The notes under the pieces were generated by a model. That model worked only from the letters and a program-made list of their open reading frames with translations. It ran no database searches and was not told the origin of the DNA. Position numbers and translations under genes: made by a program. Shown piece after piece: positions 1-11,741 of a stretch of 64,000 nt of DNA; the stretch's first letter is position 1, and the number at the start of each line of letters is the position of its first letter. The stretch comes from Primula veris (lineage: Eukaryota; Streptophyta; Magnoliopsida; Ericales; Primulaceae): positions 38,398,795-38,462,794 of the forward strand of contig OY821740.1 in NCBI GenBank assembly GCA_963682055.1. Reading direction: 5' to 3'.

Positions 1-165
1 GAGTTTAATTTCCTGAATGTAACTAATATGGAAAGTATTACACTTGATTCATCTTTTGTGAGAACCTCTTTATTTAGTATTTTTAAAATAGATCTGTTGT
101 CTTGAGGTTCATCTATTTTTTACGTGTTATTAAATGAAGTTTTCCATTATATAATCCATGTGCAG

Positions 166-393
166 GAGCCAAGTCCATCAAACCTCGATGTCACTGGTAT
201 AACTGGTTTATCTCAATCTCACACTAATCCCACAAAAGACTCAACTAATGAAACCGGTGAAACGGTCGAGAACACATCGAATAAAGGAAAACAAAAACAG
301 ATATCGGATGAACAAAAGGCCCGCATGGAAGCTAACAGATTAAGAGCAATGGAAAAAGCTGCTGCTCGGGCACGTTCTACTCAAGTTGTTTGA
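166..393 (+). CDS. 3'-terminal exon of a gene entering from the left; C-terminus like an RPA32-binding helix (possibly TIPIN/Csm3-type)
   Basis: The exon opens after a consensus acceptor (TGCAG at 161-165) and runs in one frame to TGA at 391-393, giving the last 75 residues of a protein whose other exons lie outside the window. The first part is Ser/Thr/Asn-rich and probably disordered. The end is a basic, Ala-rich helix with the pattern SDEQKARMEANRLRAMEKAA. That pattern (acid-x-x-QK-R-x-E-x-NR-x-x-A) is typical of the helices by which XPA, UNG2, SMARCAL1 and TIPIN bind the RPA32 winged helix. Plant TIPIN/Csm3/Swi3 homologues are a plausible identity, but other replication or repair proteins fit equally well. 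The exon and frame are fairly secure; the product is a guess. Confidence 0.5.
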   Translation, partial: EPSPSNLDVTGITGLSQSHTNPTKDSTNETGETVENTSNKGKQKQISDEQKARMEANRLRAMEKAAARARSTQVV

Positions 394-1990
394 CTGTTTT
401 TGAAAGCATACGGCCTGCAAAAATCGTTACAAGTTTGTTTTCCTGTCACTGTTATTGTATGTTTGTAGAAATACTAGTCTTCAAGTGTTTAACACCTCTT
501 AATGACTAGTTTAGCTTAAACCGAAACAAAAACCCCCCTTTAAAGTTCGGTTTATAGTTATGTTGTCAGCCGTTGAATTAAAATCCAACAGGCAACAGTT
601 GAGATGTAAATGTGCTGAAAAGGAGAAGAACTGTCATTTCCATCTGAGATGATAGTTATTTGAAGGGCTGGCGATACAACTGCAGTTGCTGAAATTTGTA
701 AGGAACATATTTAAGACACTATTTCCCTTTGGGATCCCTCTATGAACATATTCAGTCTATCTATTGTTCTTGAATCTTGATGATGTAAAGTTTTTGGCAT
801 TTTCTTCCCAGAGTTTTGCATGACCAGTTCAAAGCAAAAAAAAAAAATCTACTCGATGTGTTCGATGTTTTCGAGATACAGTATTCCACTTTGTTGGGAA
901 TCTTCCAGTTTTATTAAAAAAAGAAAAGGCTTTGTTTTCTAAATTTAAAGGAGGGGGCAGGTTAGTTCATTCAAGAAGAGGTGGTTCCTACCAATTGTTT
1001 CTGTTTTCTCAAAGGATATTTTCATACGTACCTTATGGTTACAAGTTGCTTTCAGATACTTTAATAATCTACTATACTCGTGAATTTTCAAAAATTACTT
1101 TTCCCTATAACTTAAACCAATTCATACTAAATCTACTTAGCTCCAGGTTATTTTCATTACAACTTCCACATTAGATTTACCATACAAGGAGTATTACTTT
1201 CAGAATCTAAAATTTTAAATTAGACTTGAAAAATAAAGTAGCAAAAGTTTGTACTTACTAAAGTAGGCTGAAGTAGACAGCACCTAACAGGCTCATAGAG
1301 TCATACTACAATAATTGAAAAATGATCGACCTAATAAATTGCTTATAGGTTCCGTTTGTTTTGGTGCATCAAAAGTCTAAAAGTGTAAAACTACTACAAG
1401 TTGAGTAGGTCCCCGCTTTCTGATTGGTATATTTTCCACAATGATGCAATGTAAAATGTCCCATACAGACAATCCAGAAGCTAAAAAACAATTGTTTTTT
1501 TTTTTCATGTGTCGTCAGTGCCATAGTACTTTTCTTTCTACGGTTCCAATTTTTTCTTAAAACATTTGTTAGTTTACGAGATAACAATGATTGTACCAAG
1601 TATAAAGTTACAATAATATCCAAAAAAAAATACAAAAACTTGCTATATCAAAACTGTGTGTGTTTAAAATGTAACTAATACAATGATAATTATAAAAAGA
1701 CCAAATTACTAAATTTAGTCACGTAGGCCCTAAAATAGTATATTGATGGATCATTTAGAACAGGAGAGCATTAATTATTTTTCATAGATGAATTTTTAAA
1801 GAATACAAACTTCTTCATACTTCAAATAAACGCTATAAAATGGTGTATTATGCTTAAACTTCTGGTGTTTCCAGATAGAGAACTGAAAGGGCAGTTTATA
1901 AGCTGGTCGACTTATAAGTTACAATTCCAAAGAAAAGACGCAAGAACACCAAGCTTAAAACATCTACCAAACAAGGTTTAAGTGAGTGAA
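394..1990. other. Intergenic, 3' flank of the first gene
   Basis: AT-rich DNA without a credible gene. The first few hundred bases are probably the 3' UTR of the upstream gene. The ORFs at 932-1174 and 1369-1635 are low-complexity and match nothing I recognise. Near 1952-1976 there is a CAAACAAGG end resembling short AT-rich repeats seen again near 60 kb. Confidence 0.5.
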
Positions 1991-3445
1991 TCAATTATTA
2001 TCCCTAGCTGAATAAAGGGCTTGAATGAAATCATTCATAGCTTTCACAGAAGAACCATCTTCACTCACAGCTCCCTTAATCTTTTTCCCAATCTCAACAG
2101 CTTTTTTCTTGATCTCTTCATTCCCCATCACCAAATCAATCACTTTTCTCACTCCTTCTCTATCAACACTTCCTTGCAAACCCCTCGCTAGCTCGAGACC
2201 AACGCCCATTTCCTCGACCAACATCTTGGAGTTATACGCTTGTTCAGCTGCTAAAGGCCACCCGATAATAGGCACCCCTTGGCTCAAACTCTCGACAGTC
2301 GAATTCCATCCACAGTGACTTAGAAACACTCCCGTAGACTTGTGACACAGTATCTCAAGCTGTGGCGCCCATCCTGGAACCAGAAGCCCTTGTTTCTTTT
2401 CTTCAATACGGTCTTGAAAGCCTTCTGGAAGCCACTCTTTCTTGAATTCTTCTTTGGTGTTGAACCCGAATGGGGGGCGAATACACCAAATAAAGGGCTT
2501 CCCACTATCCTCTAACCCTAGGGCTAGTTCCATCATTTGCGTGGCGGTGATCGTGTTTTGGGATCCGAACGAGATGAACAGGACGGAGCTTTCCGGGTGA
2601 GAATCTAGAAAGTGTATACACTGTTCCGGAGGGATTCCAGATTCCCTCCCGCTGTGCTTGGATATAACTTTTGCGGTCGGGTTTAATAGTGACGGAGGGA
2701 GAAGCGGCCCGATTGTCCAGACAGGCAATTTCCCGTAGTTTTTCAATGCTTTCAAACCGTAGGGCTCGATCTCTTCGGCCGTGTTACAAAGCCACCCAAG
2801 GGACTCGTTAGTTAGCCGGATCAGCGGTTGGAAGAATTTTGACCACTCGTCGTTCCCATCGGCGATCCGTATGTATTTATGTAGTTGGGTGACATGGAAC
2901 CGGCACTCATCGGGGAAACCCGGGACATGGAACTCATCAGATTCCGTCTTCCTATGTGGGAGGTGATCCCAAATAGATAGATACGCGGCAGTGCCATAGG
3001 CACCACCCGTACAAAAGGACACATTCACGGTTCCTGTCTGGGCGGCCACCCCATTCGCCCAACCCAAGAACTGGTCAGATATTATGCATAGGGGTGGGCG
3101 GCCCTCCTGGGCCGCCAAATCAGACACGAGGGTCTTAACATGGCCCTCGAGTGAGCCTGAAGCTCTAAAAAGAGCGATGACTTTGTTCAAGGGAACGGTC
3201 TCTGTGTTCTCAGTGTTGGGTGGCAAGCCGTGCTCGAGGGGGTCGAAGGGGAGGGATACAAGACGGATAGTGTCTGGAGGAGAGAGAGATTGGAGGTAGG
3301 AAGTGTTGAGAGGTGTGGTGGCTATGGTGATGATGAATTGGTTATTAGTTGTATTGAGGATTTGTTTGGCTAAAGCTAAGAAAGGTATGAGATGACCATG
3401 TGCCATGAAAGGTAGCATCACTATGTGTTCTTGAGAGCCACCCAT
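1991..3445 (-). CDS. UDP-glycosyltransferase, UGT92-like (family 1)
   Basis: Single-exon gene for a cytosolic enzyme of about 484 residues that moves a sugar from a UDP-sugar to a small lipophilic acceptor. The first true ATG is at 3445 (MGGSQEHIVM); the frame extends further upstream only through a TTG. The catalytic His lies at about residue 18 in the GHLIPF motif, and the matching Asp at about 124 in IISDQF. The 44-residue PSPG box spans about residues 359-402, starts WAPQ, contains HCGWNSTVES and ends in EQ; the final Gln usually goes with UDP-glucose. The whole protein, including the DHGLP-like segment near residue 75, follows Arabidopsis UGT92A1 closely. The acceptor is unknown. A TATA-like TATTTATA on the minus strand at 3504-3511 lies about 60 bases upstream of the ATG. 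The gene looks intact. Confidence 0.92.
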   Translation of the reverse strand: MGGSQEHIVMLPFMAHGHLIPFLALAKQILNTTNNQFIITIATTPLNTSYLQSLSPPDTIRLVSLPFDPLEHGLPPNTENTETVPLNKVIALFRASGSLEGHVKTLVSDLAAQEGRPPLCIISDQFLGWANGVAAQTGTVNVSFCTGGAYGTAAYLSIWDHLPHRKTESDEFHVPGFPDECRFHVTQLHKYIRIADGNDEWSKFFQPLIRLTNESLGWLCNTAEEIEPYGLKALKNYGKLPVWTIGPLLPPSLLNPTAKVISKHSGRESGIPPEQCIHFLDSHPESSVLFISFGSQNTITATQMMELALGLEDSGKPFIWCIRPPFGFNTKEEFKKEWLPEGFQDRIEEKKQGLLVPGWAPQLEILCHKSTGVFLSHCGWNSTVESLSQGVPIIGWPLAAEQAYNSKMLVEEMGVGLELARGLQGSVDREGVRKVIDLVMGNEEIKKKAVEIGKKIKGAVSEDGSSVKAMNDFIQALYSARDNN

Positions 3446-5091
3446 TTTTCTTCTACTATGACACTTTTTTGAAGATATGTTCAAAGGTTAGCTAACTTGG
3501 GTGGTATAAATAAGAGAAATGAGTCAAGATGAGAAAAGTGAAAGTGATGACGATACTGAGTTTCTTGGTTATAAAGTTCAAAGTATCTGTTTTCTTGTTA
3601 CAGAATATTAAATATTATGCACTATCTTAGAGAAGAAGGACATTTGCATTATAACTCTTCATGGGAAAGTAGTAAACATATATTTTCTTTTGCCAATTTT
3701 CTATTGTTTGCTTACTTTTGGCGCTCAATGCATCAAATTTAGTAAAGCTTTAGTAATCTAATACTTCTTCCTTCATAAAACAATCATTTATTTTCACTTT
3801 TATTATATATAACTCATATATATATTCAATAAATTGAACTGTTGTTTTGTGACGAGGTGAATACATATATTATTGAGTCTTAAACATGATTTACATGAAT
3901 GGTCTTAAAGTTCTGAAAAGGTCATTCTTTTAGTAAAACAGTTTTTATATCAACATTTAGTTTGCTACAGTTTGATCATCACTTTGTAATAGTCATTTGA
4001 TGCTAATTAGTTTGCTACTGTTTCCATTGTGACCCTGATAATTTTTCAAATCCGAGAACAACAGCTAAATTAGGCTGCTTCAAATTATACGTACTAAATC
4101 TGTAATTTCTAAAAAAAAGGTCCTACAGAATTTGTGTTTTCAAGTGGACTTTTTATTCCAACTGCCAAAGCATCATTAGTGTATTGTTTCTAGAACATCT
4201 TTAAAAAAAAACTTTACTGCAAACTTTTCTAATTTGGTATGGAATCTCTTTCGTCCCTAGTTTTCCAATTTCAATGTTTCAGACGTTTTGAAAGAAAAAA
4301 TACAAACAGAAATATTCATACACAATTTCACGCTAGTCATCATATTTATTGCAATTTGCAAAGTAAATTAGACTTATCTATAAAGCAGAAATATTCATAA
4401 TTTAGGAAGAAAGGTACGAGCAGAAATATTCATAATTATGTCACTTGTTGTGTAAATATTACTCATTGTAGTACTAGTGTCACTTGGAACTAACTGTCCC
4501 CTGCTAGAAAAAAAGTGTACATGCAATAACTGTTTGTAGAAAAAAAAACCAATGGAGTGAGTAGTTTTCATCAGGACCACGTCAATTTCCAAGTCTTCAA
4601 GTCAAGTCTGTTTGGCCTTAATATTTAATATTCTAGTTCCAACGGAGAAATTTATTGGAAATATAGAACGGTTACATCACCAACTCTTATCTCTTTCTTT
4701 CAAATCTAATAATTTTTAATCTTTTTAAAAATCCGTTTACATTTATACAAGTTTTCATCTTTCTAATTATCAGTTTCCTTATATAACTATAAACTTATTT
4801 CCAACTAATATTTTGTTTATCTTTTGATTTAAAGCCTGAAAACATCGATTACTAATTACCATGTGTATTTGTTCATTTTTTCATCATACTTTCTCATTAA
4901 TTAGCATATGACAGATACTACTTACATAATTAACACAAGTTTCCAAATAAAAAAATCAGATCTGAAAACAATATATAAACTAAAATATGACACATTAATT
5001 ACCAAAATATTTCACTTTTACTCTTTAAATCATGCTGAGTTTGATCATTGCACAGTGGAGATAAAAGGCTGAATATGAGTTTTTTATTTTT
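3446..5091. other. Intergenic, AT-rich
   Basis: Contains the probable promoter of the minus-strand UGT at its left edge. Otherwise AT-rich with short homopolymers. The ORF at 4395-4592 is short and has no recognisable domain. No gene or clear element seen. Confidence 0.5.
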
Positions 5092-6414
5092 TGAGAAAAT
5101 AAATGTCTCAAAAAAAATCCATACCGGACCTCAAGCTACGTAACATATTAATAAATGTTGTCTCTCATATATTTTTTTGTCTTACCCTATTTGTTCACTT
5201 GAATTTTTACTGTCAATATTACTTTTTAAAATTAATTAATCTACATCATTTCCAACTTTCACTATTTGCTTTTTGAAATAAGACCAACGTAATATGGATG
5301 ACTTTCGTAAGATACAACTTTTTTGACCATATATCAATACCGAAAAATATAGAAACACAAAATTATTTTATTTGACTTCGTAAATAGAAAAATAAGTCGT
5401 AAAAAAAATTAAACTAAACTATAAAACAATTTATTTGTAACTTATTACTGTGTAAATTTATATATATTTTATAATTTTAATATTTGGTTCGCTTCGGTAT
5501 TATACAAAACATACGAAATGGATATCGAAAGCGAACCGAATTTTAAAGTTTAGTTCGGTTGTACCGTACCGAAAAATCGGTATACCGAAGTTTTGGTACC
5601 AATTTGTTTGGTTCGGTTCAAAAATTGATCGGTTGGTACAAATAGGTATAAAAATTCCACCCCTACAACTTACACCACCTACTTTTGGTAAGTAAAACTA
5701 TATAACTCATAAAAGGTAGCCACATTTAGCATATATAAGGCAATCATATTTATCAAAATATTCTCCAGATTTAAGATCTTAGAGTCTTATACATGGTAAA
5801 TGTGGCCGGATTTTATGGGATATATAGTTTGAGTTACCAAAAAATAGGTGGTATAAGTTGTAGGGCGGCTTTTTTATCGATTTATATCAACTGACTGATT
5901 TTCGAACCGAACCAAACAAATGATACCGAAACTTCGGTATACCGACTTTTCGTTACGGTACAACCGAATCAAACTTTAAAATTCGGTTCGATTTCGATAT
6001 CCATTTCGTATGTTTTGTATAATACTGAAGCGAACCAAACATTAAAATTATAAAATATATAGAAATTTAAACAGTCATAATTTACAAATAAATTGTCTTA
6101 TAGTTTAGTTTTTTTTTTTTTTAAACTTATTTTTCTATATATAAAGTCAAGTATAATAATTTCGTATTTCTTCATTTTTCGGTATTATATATGGTAAAAA
6201 AAAAATCCAACAAAAGTCAGTCCCATTAAGTTGGTCTCATTTGAAAAAGAAAACGGAAATGATGTGATCAATGAATTTTAAAAAGTAACATTGACCGCAA
6301 CAATTCACATGAACAAAGAGGGTAAGACAAAAAATATGTGGGGACAGTATTTATTACTCTGTTACGTAGCTCAGAGGTTCGGTATGAACTTTTTATGAGA
6401 CATTTACTTACTCA
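5092..6414. repeat. Long inverted repeat (two arms of about 0.64 kb, loop about 43 bases)
   Basis: The left arm (about 5092-5740) and the reverse complement of the right arm (about 5784-6414) can be read side by side almost without interruption. Matching landmarks include the outer AAATGTCTCA and TACCG-ACCTC segments, TTTGTCTTACCCT, the Tyr-Pro-like series of CGGTATACCGA blocks, CAAAACATACGAAATGGATATCG, and CACCACCTA near the centre. The arms differ by scattered substitutions and small indels, perhaps 10-15 percent by eye. No coding potential is evident. It could be a fold-back or MITE-type element, or an old inverted duplication; a transcript would form a very long hairpin. I found no convincing target-site duplication. 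Confidence 0.85.
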
Positions 6415-8979
6415 AAAAAAACACTCTTTTTTATGGGTGGGATAAAAAAAAGGAGAAAAAGAATGATTAGTATTTTATTAGTAAGGAAAAAATATGGTTC
6501 CTTGTATATCGGGAAATACTTACGTGGTGTTAATTTTGATGGAATGAAAGGATAAATGATGCGCTGTCTTTTTATCTTCTATGCTCTTGAAATAGGAAAC
6601 ATAACTCATATAAATAAACCCGATGTAACTGCTCTAAAACTCTTAACCTAATCTTTTATCATAGTAAATTATTCTCGATAATAACTAAGAATTTTTTTTC
6701 CATAAATTCAGTTATTTTTGCGGACCATTCCCAGATTCAAATTTTGCTATAAAGTTCGACAAGTTTTGTACTAGTTTTATACAAATGAAGTTTTTAACTT
6801 TTTTTCGTTGTAACTCGTAAACTATAGAATTAAAGACCATATGAACTTTTACTAGTAGAGTTCACCTACAACTTTCTAAGTTCAGTTTTGTCATGATTTC
6901 ACCAACAAAAAAGTACTTATAAAATATAATGATACTGGTGGAGACTTTTTGACATACGAGTCATGTACAGTTTCGGTGAAAAGCATGTGATCAATGTATA
7001 TCGAGGCATATCAAATAGACCGGGTGAATCTATGCAATAATACGTCTGAAGAAGTTTATTTAGAACACAAAGTTTGGTTCGAAAATTGATGGGTTGATAT
7101 TGCTTGTGTTTTCTATTTGTCTTGTGGTTTATATTTAAATCAAACATCATAGTCATGTAAGGGAGAGAAAATTAAGTATTTTAGTACAAAATTAATATCA
7201 AAATTTACAATTAAGTACGAAAATTCTACCCCAAGTTGTCACCATAGGAAAACTCATATATATTTTAGCGAAAAAAACTCAGATAATGGCACGAACAATT
7301 AATTATCATTAAACGGATCATTTGTCCCTCACTCTAACCGCAACCTCTAATACGTTAACATGTTCAAATATAAATATTCAAACTCATGGTAGCAGACTGG
7401 AAATGGGGGGGCTACAATAAAACTTTTTATTGGAGCATAAAATACGTTAGATAAGTTTATATTTTGATAATTACATTTATTTGTCATAATTTTATCTTTG
7501 TGAAATAGAGGAATTGATTGTGCTGTGAATTGTGGCCTTGTGGAATTTATTTAGGTAAGGGTTTTATATGGTGTGGTTGGGCTCAGGCTACATTCTTTTA
7601 AGCTTTGTTACAAGTTTTAATTCTAAAACACTGGATATCATCCAACTGACAAAAACAATTCATTTTATGCTCTAATAGAAAAAATCATTTTATGCTCTAA
7701 CGTTATGTGTGACAAACTTTATATTCAATGCAATTCTTAATGTATTCCCAAATTTGGGTTGTAAAAATAATACCAACAAATTACTAAATTCTACTATTAT
7801 ATTTGAAAAAGAAAATATCATGAATATAATCACAATGAGTTGGGTCTTTTTCACAATATTTAAAGAGCATATATAACCAACATAAAACTGTACGATAAAA
7901 TTGTTACGCCTTAATTAAACTGTAAAATAAAAATAAATATTGTTCTAACCATTAATAATACCATGTTGAATATCGTTGCAGTGTCATGGAGAAAGTAACG
8001 TAAGTGTGTGTGAAAGTGTGTTTAAACCATTCATATTTATTTTTTTCATATGTCTGATTAATATTATTAGAGCATTCTCATCAATAAGATAGAATCACTC
8101 TATATCTATAAACCTATACAATATTGGAAAAATTTGGTACCCATAAGTTACATATAACTTCAAAATATCTACAGAAGATATAAAATTTTAAGATTGGTCT
8201 TTACATGTAAAGAGTTTTGGTATCAAATTTTAATACATTTTAAGTGGGCCCAACATTAAACAAAACTCGTTTCATTTAACTTTTTTCATTCATTTATCAC
8301 TTTTCTTTATCTTTATAACTTTTCAGACACACAAATTCAGATGACGATTCATCTATCTTCCCCTCTTAATCTCCTCATCTTTAATGTCAATGATCCTTAT
8401 ATGTTTAATCATCTTCTCTAATCTCTTCTCACCCATCATAGTCAAAAGAATTGTCCTTGAATGTCATCTTCATAAGCCGACACGATTGGTTTTTTAACAT
8501 CGATCTTCGATGACGTTTTCTGTTGGAGACCTGCTTAAATCTCGTATGTTTGTTTTCTCTCATGGACGTTTAGAATAGTGTGATAGGATGAACTATGAAA
8601 GGGTTACTTCAATTCAAATTTGTTACAGAAGACTAAAATGAGAGGAAACTAAAAACAAGTATTAAAAAATATTATATTATATTAACTTATATTGAAAGTC
8701 AAGGTGCACAGTTGTGCAACATTTCTAAATACAGCTTATAAAGCTATATAAGCATATATATATATATATATATGTATAGTACAGTTATAAAGAACTATTG
8801 AGAATAATATGGTAGTGTAAATTATGGATTTGAGCAAGCCTCATCAATAGTAACTACAAAATGGGTCATAAAATGAGATGTACTCTGTATGATTTGCTGA
8901 CACTAGTCACACACTTATTAAAATGTAGAGTATATACACTGCAATTTTAATGTCGCTCCATAAATAGTAAAAAAAATAG
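6415..8979. other. Intergenic, AT-rich
   Basis: No gene recognised. The ORF at 6917-7156 is low-complexity. A short (TA)n run lies at about 8756-8773. The phrase CATTTTATGCTCTAA occurs twice near 7660-7700. Confidence 0.5.
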
Positions 8980-9264
8980 TTTATTGTAAAAGTAACGACT
9001 ATAGTTTTGTATAAGCGGTATAATATTTAGAAAAAAAAAAACGAATTTAAAAAGATTTGAACTCATGACTTTTGACATTTAAAAAAAAACACTTAAGCAA
9101 TGGCCTAACACTACACGGTTGGATATATATACACATTAGATTATATATTTAAAAGAGTTATATATATATATATACACACTTAAAAAAACCAAAAAATGTT
9201 ATTTTTTAATTCTTGTTCTGAATAAGGGCGCTTGACCCCTTACCCATACAAGTATCCGCCCCTG
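8980..9264. mobile_element. hAT-like transposon terminus (relic)
   Basis: The stretch ends at 9255-9264 with TCCGCCCCTG. Read on the other strand this is CAGGGGCGGA, a start typical of many plant hAT elements, followed inward by a GGGTAAGGGGTCAAGCGCC segment. Another copy of the CAGGGGCGGA end lies at 43556. No partner inverted repeat or transposase was found here, so this is probably a deleted copy. The left limit is a guess. Confidence 0.4.
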
Positions 9265-9522
9265 ATTGATTCTGTTTCTTTGTGAATAAACATATTCTCC
9301 TCTTACATATTATTGATACTAATTCAGAAAGAAAAAGAAAAGAGATATATTGATCAAATTAAGAAACTCATCACGAGCAACAGTGGAAAATTGACAGTAA
9401 TTAGGAATCAAATGTTTATGGCCTTGCGGGGATCACGTTTTTTTTATGAAATTTCAAGATCTATAAACAACCACCTACTCATATTATTGGCAAAGAAGAC
9501 TAAAAGAGGAAAAAATGTGAAA

Positions 9523-9598
9523 TATAAGAGTTTCAAATCATTACATATTACTAAGTACTATATAAGAGTTTCAAATCATTACATATTACTAAGTACTA
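9523..9598. repeat. Perfect 38-bp tandem duplication
   Basis: Two identical copies, 9523-9560 and 9561-9598, both beginning TATAAGAGTTTCAAATC. They are directly adjacent with no differences, which suggests a recent slippage or replication-repair event. Confidence 0.95.
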
Positions 9599-9839
9599 TA
9601 TTAGGGTAAGCATTCTATTTCTTCTGAGTTATTTTTCTTTCTTTCTAACATAATCATATTTCTATTTTGATATTTACTATAGTACTATTTCACCTTGATG
9701 CTGCTTATGTCTTGTTATAATATTAAATGAAATATGAATTCTTAAACAAACTACTGAAAGTGTAGCTAGGTAAGAAAGTTTTTTTTTTTTTCAATCTTGA
9801 AGCTTTTAATTTATGTTCTTCAAGTTCCTTAGAAATTGG

Positions 9840-11220
9840 AAGAAATTTCCTGAAGGTGTATGCACTGCACTGCCTTTTGAGATATTTTCCCTATAAAGCT
9901 GTTTCCAAAGCCATTTCTCTAAATCACTTCCTCCTAATTTTTTTCCTAGTTGTCTCCAAAGCTAATTCACAAGTAAAATCATCACTGATTGGAAACCAAT
10001 TAGCCTTATCATTGCTCATAGAGATGATATGACCATGAATTCAAAATAGCTCACAAAAAACATTGAAGGAGCTAGGGGTTAAGCCGGCTAAAAACGCCAT
10101 CAGTAACTAAGTCCTTCATATTCTCTTTAATTAGCATCCGAACCAGATCCAGTAATATAAATATTTTAAATTAGCGTAGCATAAGGGACTACATACTTTT
10201 AGGCCAAGAATCAAACGAGAGGGAGGTAGAGTAAACATTCCGGTATATTCAAGCTTCTGAGAGGTTGAAATATAATTTTCAATTTCGGAATGCTTCTCCG
10301 GTATAAGAGCAAGAACTAGTTATTCTAAAACTCCATATGGCTCTGCCTTTTAGTACATTGGCCTCAACCCATGTTTTCCAAAGGGAACTTTCAGAAGGAT
10401 TACTTAATCTCCAGAGGGATTTAGACATAAGACATTAATTCTAGTTGATCATTGCCACTTTATATACATAATATTCTTGAACAACTTTTCTAGCTGATCA
10501 ATGATAGTTGGCAGAATTAATTTAGAGCTCTAGAAAGTCTGGTGCCAAAGAGAACAGATTTGATCAATTGTAGTCTGCCTGCGTACGAGAGTACCTTTTG
10601 AGTCCATGAGCTAATTCTAATATATCTTCAACTATAGATAGACAATCGACTTTCAAGTATTAACATGGACGTGACTAAAGGTGCTCCCAATTATCTAATA
10701 GGGAGATTGCTGGAAGCAAATCCAAAAACTCTAGTGAGTTGAATAGCAACAACATCATGCACAACTGACATTATCTAGCTTTGTTTGGAATCATGCCAAA
10801 AAACCTTGAAAACAAGAGAATACTTTCATTAGCATTTTAACAGTTGATATAAAACCTTTAACAAATAACAAAAATAGGAAGGTCGTCTGCAAAACATAGA
10901 TGGGCCGACTTTGGTTTAAGGCATTTAGAGTGAAATTTAATCCATGCAAAAGAGGTTAGACTTTTCAAAATATCAAAGAGAACATCTATAGTTGAGACAA
11001 AAAGGTAATGAGAAAGGGGTCCTCTTGCTTAATACCTCCCTTGCCAGCAAAGTAAGTATCCATATAAACTTCCATTTATACTTACAGTAAGAGACAGAAC
11101 ACAGTTTTTGATCCAGCCAATTTGAACAGGAAAAATTCTGTTAGAGACAGGATATCAAGAACAAATTTCCATTTAAATTTTAATGGACTCAAATACTTCA
11201 ATGAAATCCACTTTAATTAA
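9840..11220 (-). pseudogene. Decayed non-LTR retrotransposon (LINE/L1-type) reverse transcriptase
   Basis: No open frame survives, but landmarks of a plant L1-type reverse transcriptase appear in order on the minus strand across shifting frames. They are a W-IKNC-like segment near 11105-11130, FAGKGGIKQEDP near 11015-11050 (the usual G-I-R-Q-G-D-P motif with changes), CFADDLPIF at about 10880-10910 (the catalytic ADD block), LSYAGRL-like residues followed by IKSVLFGTRL near 10540-10590, and LWKTWVEANVLKGRAIW near 10340-10395. Stops and frameshifts lie throughout, so the copy is long dead. Both limits are approximate. The Tat-type LTR element lies about 0.5 kb downstream on the plus strand and is far younger. 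Confidence 0.75.
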
Positions 11221-11445
11221 TACTACATTCGTTTCCATTTAATTGTCTATTACGAAACTACATGCAATTTTAATTGGCTTATAACTTGTATCAAAATTGT
11301 CGAAATGATTTTTTTAAAAATTTAACATTTGAATTATATTGTTAAGTTTTGAAAATTTTCATTCCGACAATTTTGATACAAGTTATTGGTCGGTCAAAAT
11401 TGCACATAATTTCATAATGTATAATTAAATTTAAACAGAGAGAGC
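11221..11445. mobile_element. Stowaway-like MITE, copy A (degraded)
   Basis: An inverted-repeat element of about 225 bases. The inner arms contain ACGAAACTACATGCAATTTTAA and, inverted, TCAAAATTGCACATAATTTCATA, with a second pair ACTTGTATCAAAATTGTCG and CGACAATTTTGATACAAGT (with one base change). The same arms occur at 39194-39427 and 55304-55538, the last with clear CTCCCTCCGT ends. The ends of this copy are eroded. Confidence 0.65.
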
Positions 11446-11741
11446 ACCGGTAAACATGCGCTGACCTTTGTTAGATTGGTACTTGTACAATATTTCCCGC
11501 GCAAGGCAAACATTGTCATTAATGTGATAATGTATCTCCCACTTACAAAGGCAGACTGTTTTTCACTTATAATTGAGCTTAGGCAGCAAATTCTTGGTTT
11601 ATTTGCAAGAAATTTTGAGATGCATTTACAGAGTGTGTTAGAAATATGACATGATAACCTGCAATTTATTAAATAGGACTATCAATTTTGGGCACCAAGT
11701 CATGATTGTGGCATTCACTCCTCTCAGTTAGAGAAATAACT
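11446..11741. other. Short intergenic stretch up to the LTR element
   Basis: No feature seen, except that its last five bases (TAACT, 11737-11741) are the left target-site duplication of the LTR retrotransposon. Confidence 0.6.

Noticed and set aside
3446..3484. N-terminal extension of the UGT92-like protein by 13 residues
   Set aside because: It would need a TTG start; the first ATG at 3445 gives the normal UGT N-terminus.
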